16,277 nt of DNA from JANOGU01 sp031406135. Its GTDB lineage: Bacteria; Pseudomonadota; Alphaproteobacteria; Rhodobacterales; Rhodobacteraceae. Below are positions 13,878 to 16,277 of this stretch, in pieces. The stretch is taken from positions 1-16,277 of the forward strand of contig JANOGU010000129.1 of assembly GCA_031406135.1 (NCBI GenBank), written 5' to 3'. The position numbers and the translations under genes are program-made. The notes beneath the pieces were generated by a model. The model made no database searches and had not been told where the DNA came from. It saw only the letters and a program-made list of their open reading frames with translations. Each line of letters starts with the position of its first letter. Position 1 is the stretch's first letter.

Positions 13878-15187
13878 TCCGCCACCCCGGCCTGGCGCGC
13901 CGCGGCGAGAATGACCGCGAGGTCGGCGTCGCGGCCGGCGAAGGTGGTGGCCGCCTCGGCGTAGACCGCCTTCGCCCGCGCCCGCTCGCCCAGCACCCCC
14001 AGCGCCGCGATCAGCCGCGCCCAGTCGGCAGCGCTGCCGCCCTCGGCCGCAAGCCGCCCTTCCAGCCGCGCCACCATGCCCGCGGCCATGGCCTGCCGTT
14101 CCTCCTCCGACATTTCCGCCGCCGCCGCGAGGTCCGCCGCCGTCGGGCCAGCGGCTGCCGCGAGCGGCACCCAGTCCACCCCGGCGGCGGCGGCGAGGGG
14201 CTGCATCCGGGCCGCGACGTCCGCCCGCCAGGGGCTGCCTTGCGGCGCAACCTCAAGGTAGCGGCGCCAGAGCCGGAAGGCGAGGTCCGGCCGGCCGACT
14301 TGCATCTGGCCGATCCCGGCCAGGTAGAGCGCGACGTCCTGAGCGTCGTCGGCGGAAAGCACCTGCGCCAGAACCGCATCGGCCTCGGCCGTGACCGTGC
14401 CGCCGGCGGCGGCGACCATCAGCCAGGCGAGCATGGCCCGGTCAGACGGCGTCGCGGCGTCGCCGAGAACCGCCACCGCCTGCGCCTGAGCCTCCCGCGC
14501 GGCGGACAAATTGCCCAGCCCCGCCTCGTTCACCGCGAGGAACCGCAGGCTTTCAAGATCGTCCGGCTGTGCTGCAACCCGTGCCCGCCGGTCCTCTACC
14601 TGCGCCACCAGTGCTGCATCCACGGCGACCGGCGGCAGCGCCGGCGCCGCAGCCTCGGCCGCGACCTGCGACGGCCGCGCGGCGGCGAGCTCGGCCGCCG
14701 CGGCCAGCCGCGCCCGCATCGGCAGGTCGGGATAGCCCGGCGCGCCCAGGCCAACGAAAATTGGCGTCAGATGCACAGAGTACCCACCAATACGGACCGT
14801 AATCGCGAGCTCGTCGGAAAGCGCCTCGATCCGCTGCTCGCCAAGACCCGCGTATTTCAAGAGCGGTGCCGTACCCACGTAGGTCAACAGCGTGAATACC
14901 GGGACGGCGACCGACAGCGCGAGGACCGGGCCGCGCGGCCCGACCGTCGCGGCCGGCGCCGCCGGCCGGTCGGCCGCCAGAAGCCGCCGCGCCACCTCCG
15001 CACGGAGCCGCGCCGCCTCCTCCGCCGGGATCACGCCGCGAGCGGCGTCCCGCGCGATCTCCTTCAGCTGGTCGCGGTAGACGCGGGCGTTGGGCGCGGC
15101 CTCCGCCTCCGGCACGGCGCTCTGCGCGGCTCGCGCCAGCAGCGCCGCCGCCATCACCGCCATCGCCGTCGCCACCACCCAGATCAT
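13874..15187 (-). CDS. ccmI: Cytochrome c maturation protein CcmI with an internal low-GC segment
   Basis: CcmI delivers apocytochrome c to the heme ligation complex in the inner membrane. The 437-residue protein has TM1 at about 2-20, a loop with the family signature VYRDQLKEIARDAARGVI at 36-53, TM2 at about 86-103, and a periplasmic TPR-like domain (RPDLAFRLWRRYLE in the second half). The usual GLGAPGYPDLP motif is at 146-156. Between TM2 and that motif there are about 43 extra residues (about 103-145), whereas relatives that I recall pass almost directly from TM2 to LGAPGYPDLP. The corresponding DNA (about 14751-14900) is about 57% GC against 87-88% on both sides. The frame stays open. The start at 15187 gives TM1 immediately; the longer frame to 15322 is rejected. 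Confidence 0.9.
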   Translation of the reverse strand: MIWVVATAMAVMAAALLARAAQSAVPEAEAAPNARVYRDQLKEIARDAARGVIPAEEAARLRAEVARRLLAADRPAAPAATVGPRGPVLALSVAVPVFTLLTYVGTAPLLKYAGLGEQRIEALSDELAITVRIGGYSVHLTPIFVGLGAPGYPDLPMRARLAAAAELAAARPSQVAAEAAAPALPPVAVDAALVAQVEDRRARVAAQPDDLESLRFLAVNEAGLGNLSAAREAQAQAVAVLGDAATPSDRAMLAWLMVAAAGGTVTAEADAVLAQVLSADDAQDVALYLAGIGQMQVGRPDLAFRLWRRYLEVAPQGSPWRADVAARMQPLAAAAGVDWVPLAAAAGPTAADLAAAAEMSEEERQAMAAGMVARLEGRLAAEGGSAADWARLIAALGVLGERARAKAVYAEAATTFAGRDADLAVILAAARQAGVAE

Positions 15188-15336
15188 CCGCCCCACATAG
15201 TCGGTCCGCCGGCCCTGGAAAACCCCGCCGCCCCCGTCACCTGGCCGCATGTCGCTTTTCGCCCCATTGCGCCGCATGGCGGCGCGGATGCATAACCGCC
15301 CCGTTCCAGAAGGGGCCACCACGCCGGGGAGCCGCC
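15188..15336. other. Divergent ccmI-soxB intergenic region with a hairpin
   Basis: These 149 bases must hold the promoters of ccmI (left) and soxB (right). GCGCCGC at 15269-15275 and GCGGCGC at 15279-15285 form a perfect 7-bp stem over ATG. No convincing -35/-10 pair was found for either gene. GGGGAG at 15326-15331 is the soxB ribosome site. Confidence 0.35.
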
Positions 15337-16277
15337 ATGCAGCGCTATTCCGTCTTCGCCATCGCCCGCGAGGCCTTCCGCGGCCACCGCGGCTGGGACC
15401 GCGCCTGGGCCAAGGCCACGCCCAAGGCGGCCTACGACGCGGTGATCGTGGGCGCCGGCGGCCATGGGCTGGCCACCGCCTACTACCTCGGCAAGAATTT
15501 CGGCCTCACCAACCTGGCCGTGGTGGAAAAGGGCTGGCTCGGCGGCGGCAACACCGGGCGCAACACCACGATCATCCGCTCGAACTACCTGCAGGACCCC
15601 TCCGCCGCGATCTACGAGAAGGCGCGCTCGCTCTACGAGACGCTGAGCCAGGACCTGAACTACAACGTCATGTTCTCGCCCCGCGGCGTGATGATGCTGG
15701 CGCAGACCCACCACGAGGTCCGCGGCTACCAGCGCACCGCGCATGCCAATGCGCTGCAGGGCGTGACGACCGAGTTCATCTCCCCGCAAAGGGTCAAGGA
15801 GCTCTGCCCGATCATCTGCCTCGACGGGCCGCGCTACCCGGTGCTCGGCGCGCTCTGGCAGGCCCGCGGCGGCACCGCGCGGCACGACGCGGTGGCCTGG
15901 GGCTATGCCCGGGCGTGCAGCGCCATGGGCATGGACATCCTGCAGAACTGCGAGGTCACCGGCGTGCGCTCCGAGGCCGGGCAGGTCACCGGGATCGAGA
16001 CCACGAAGGGGTCGATCGCCACGAAGAAGCTCGGCCTCGTCGTCGCCGGCCATTCCGGCCAACTGGCGCAGATGGCCGGCTTCCGGCTTCCGATCGAGGC
16101 GGTGGCACTGCAGGCTCTGGTCAGCGAACCGATCAAGCCCTGCATGGACGTGGTCGTGATGGCCAACACCGTGCACGGCTACATGAGCCAGTCCGACAAG
16201 GGCGAGATGGTGATCGGCGGCGGCACCGACGGGTTCAACAACTTCACCCAGCGCGGCTCGTGGCACCACATCGAGGA
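15337..16277 (+). CDS. soxB: Sarcosine oxidase subunit beta, 5' part (cut by window end)
   Basis: SoxB is the catalytic flavin subunit of heterotetrameric sarcosine oxidase, which demethylates sarcosine to glycine and feeds the methyl group to tetrahydrofolate. The 313 visible codons of about 415 expected start with MQRYSVFAIAREAF, the usual family N-terminus. The FAD-binding VIVGAGGHGLATAYYL at 37-51 is present, as are GWLGGGNTGRNTTIIRSNYL and the segment RGGTARHDAVAWGYAR, in which H183 corresponds to the histidine that carries covalent FMN. GGGGAG five bases before the ATG supports the start. The gene runs off the right edge, where soxD, soxA and soxG would be expected. Monomeric sarcosine oxidase is less likely given this N-terminus and the FMN-site motif. 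Confidence 0.93.
   Translation, partial: MQRYSVFAIAREAFRGHRGWDRAWAKATPKAAYDAVIVGAGGHGLATAYYLGKNFGLTNLAVVEKGWLGGGNTGRNTTIIRSNYLQDPSAAIYEKARSLYETLSQDLNYNVMFSPRGVMMLAQTHHEVRGYQRTAHANALQGVTTEFISPQRVKELCPIICLDGPRYPVLGALWQARGGTARHDAVAWGYARACSAMGMDILQNCEVTGVRSEAGQVTGIETTKGSIATKKLGLVVAGHSGQLAQMAGFRLPIEAVALQALVSEPIKPCMDVVVMANTVHGYMSQSDKGEMVIGGGTDGFNNFTQRGSWHHIE

Noticed and set aside
14780..14878. GTACCCAC at 14780-14787 and 14871-14878 as target-site duplication of the ccmI insert
   Set aside because: The offset of 91 bp is not a multiple of three, so removal would shift the frame, and the copies do not sit at the segment ends. Probably chance.
14240..15295. 351-codon plus-strand frame opposite ccmI
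   Set aside because: Composition is typical of an antisense shadow (Arg/His/Gly-rich) and ccmI on the other strand has clear family motifs.

Overview
This 16.3-kb window is GC-rich alphaproteobacterial chromosome, almost certainly Rhodobacterales (Rhodobacteraceae/Roseobacteraceae/Paracoccaceae type). The reasons are the split histidine cluster, a Hint-domain protein with a lamin-tail-like N-terminus, the ccmI-ruvX-DUF1289 set, a sarcosine oxidase beta gene, very high third-position GC, and four copies of a dispersed GC-rich hairpin repeat whose tail reads roughly TATTTTGGCAAG(A)GATGATG. The genus cannot be fixed from the sequence alone.

Layout. 1-327 is a lower-GC leader with a possible small minus-strand ORF and a good hisB promoter. 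328-2449 is a translationally coupled run hisB-hisH-glsA on the plus strand. 2680-5392 interrupts the histidine genes with a lamin-tail/Hint protein (+), an EamA/DMT exporter (-) and a secreted DUF2147 protein (-). 5505-7664 resumes on the plus strand with hisA, hisF, hisE and a small DUF6958-like protein. 7675-9018 carries a CoA-binding protein and rlmB on the minus strand, separated by a clear intrinsic terminator. 9134-10517 runs tRNA-Tyr, rpe, a truncated gph-like gene and tRNA-Gly on the plus strand. 10574-12844 has a glycosyltransferase-like gene (-), a small secreted protein (+) and ddaH (-). 12946-13090 is an inverted pair of the dispersed repeat. 13141-15187 is the minus-strand operon ccmI-ruvX-DUF1289. 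15337 to the end is the 5' part of soxB (+), cut by the window edge.

Function. HisB, HisH, HisA, HisF and HisE cover the middle of histidine biosynthesis. HisH supplies ammonia to HisF, and HisA supplies the substrate of HisF. hisG, hisD, hisC and hisI are not in the window. The remainder is mostly housekeeping: rRNA methylation, pentose phosphate epimerase, tRNAs, cytochrome c maturation, RuvX, and methylarginine and sarcosine breakdown.

No phage, CRISPR array or defence system was found. The most unusual observations are four: a roughly 150-bp low-GC, in-frame extra segment inside ccmI at the TM2/periplasmic junction; a gph-like gene that keeps the first HAD motif but has its catalytic second half replaced by an unrecognised 58-residue tail; a tRNA-Tyr with a non-canonical core; and a Hint protein whose two halves differ strongly in GC.
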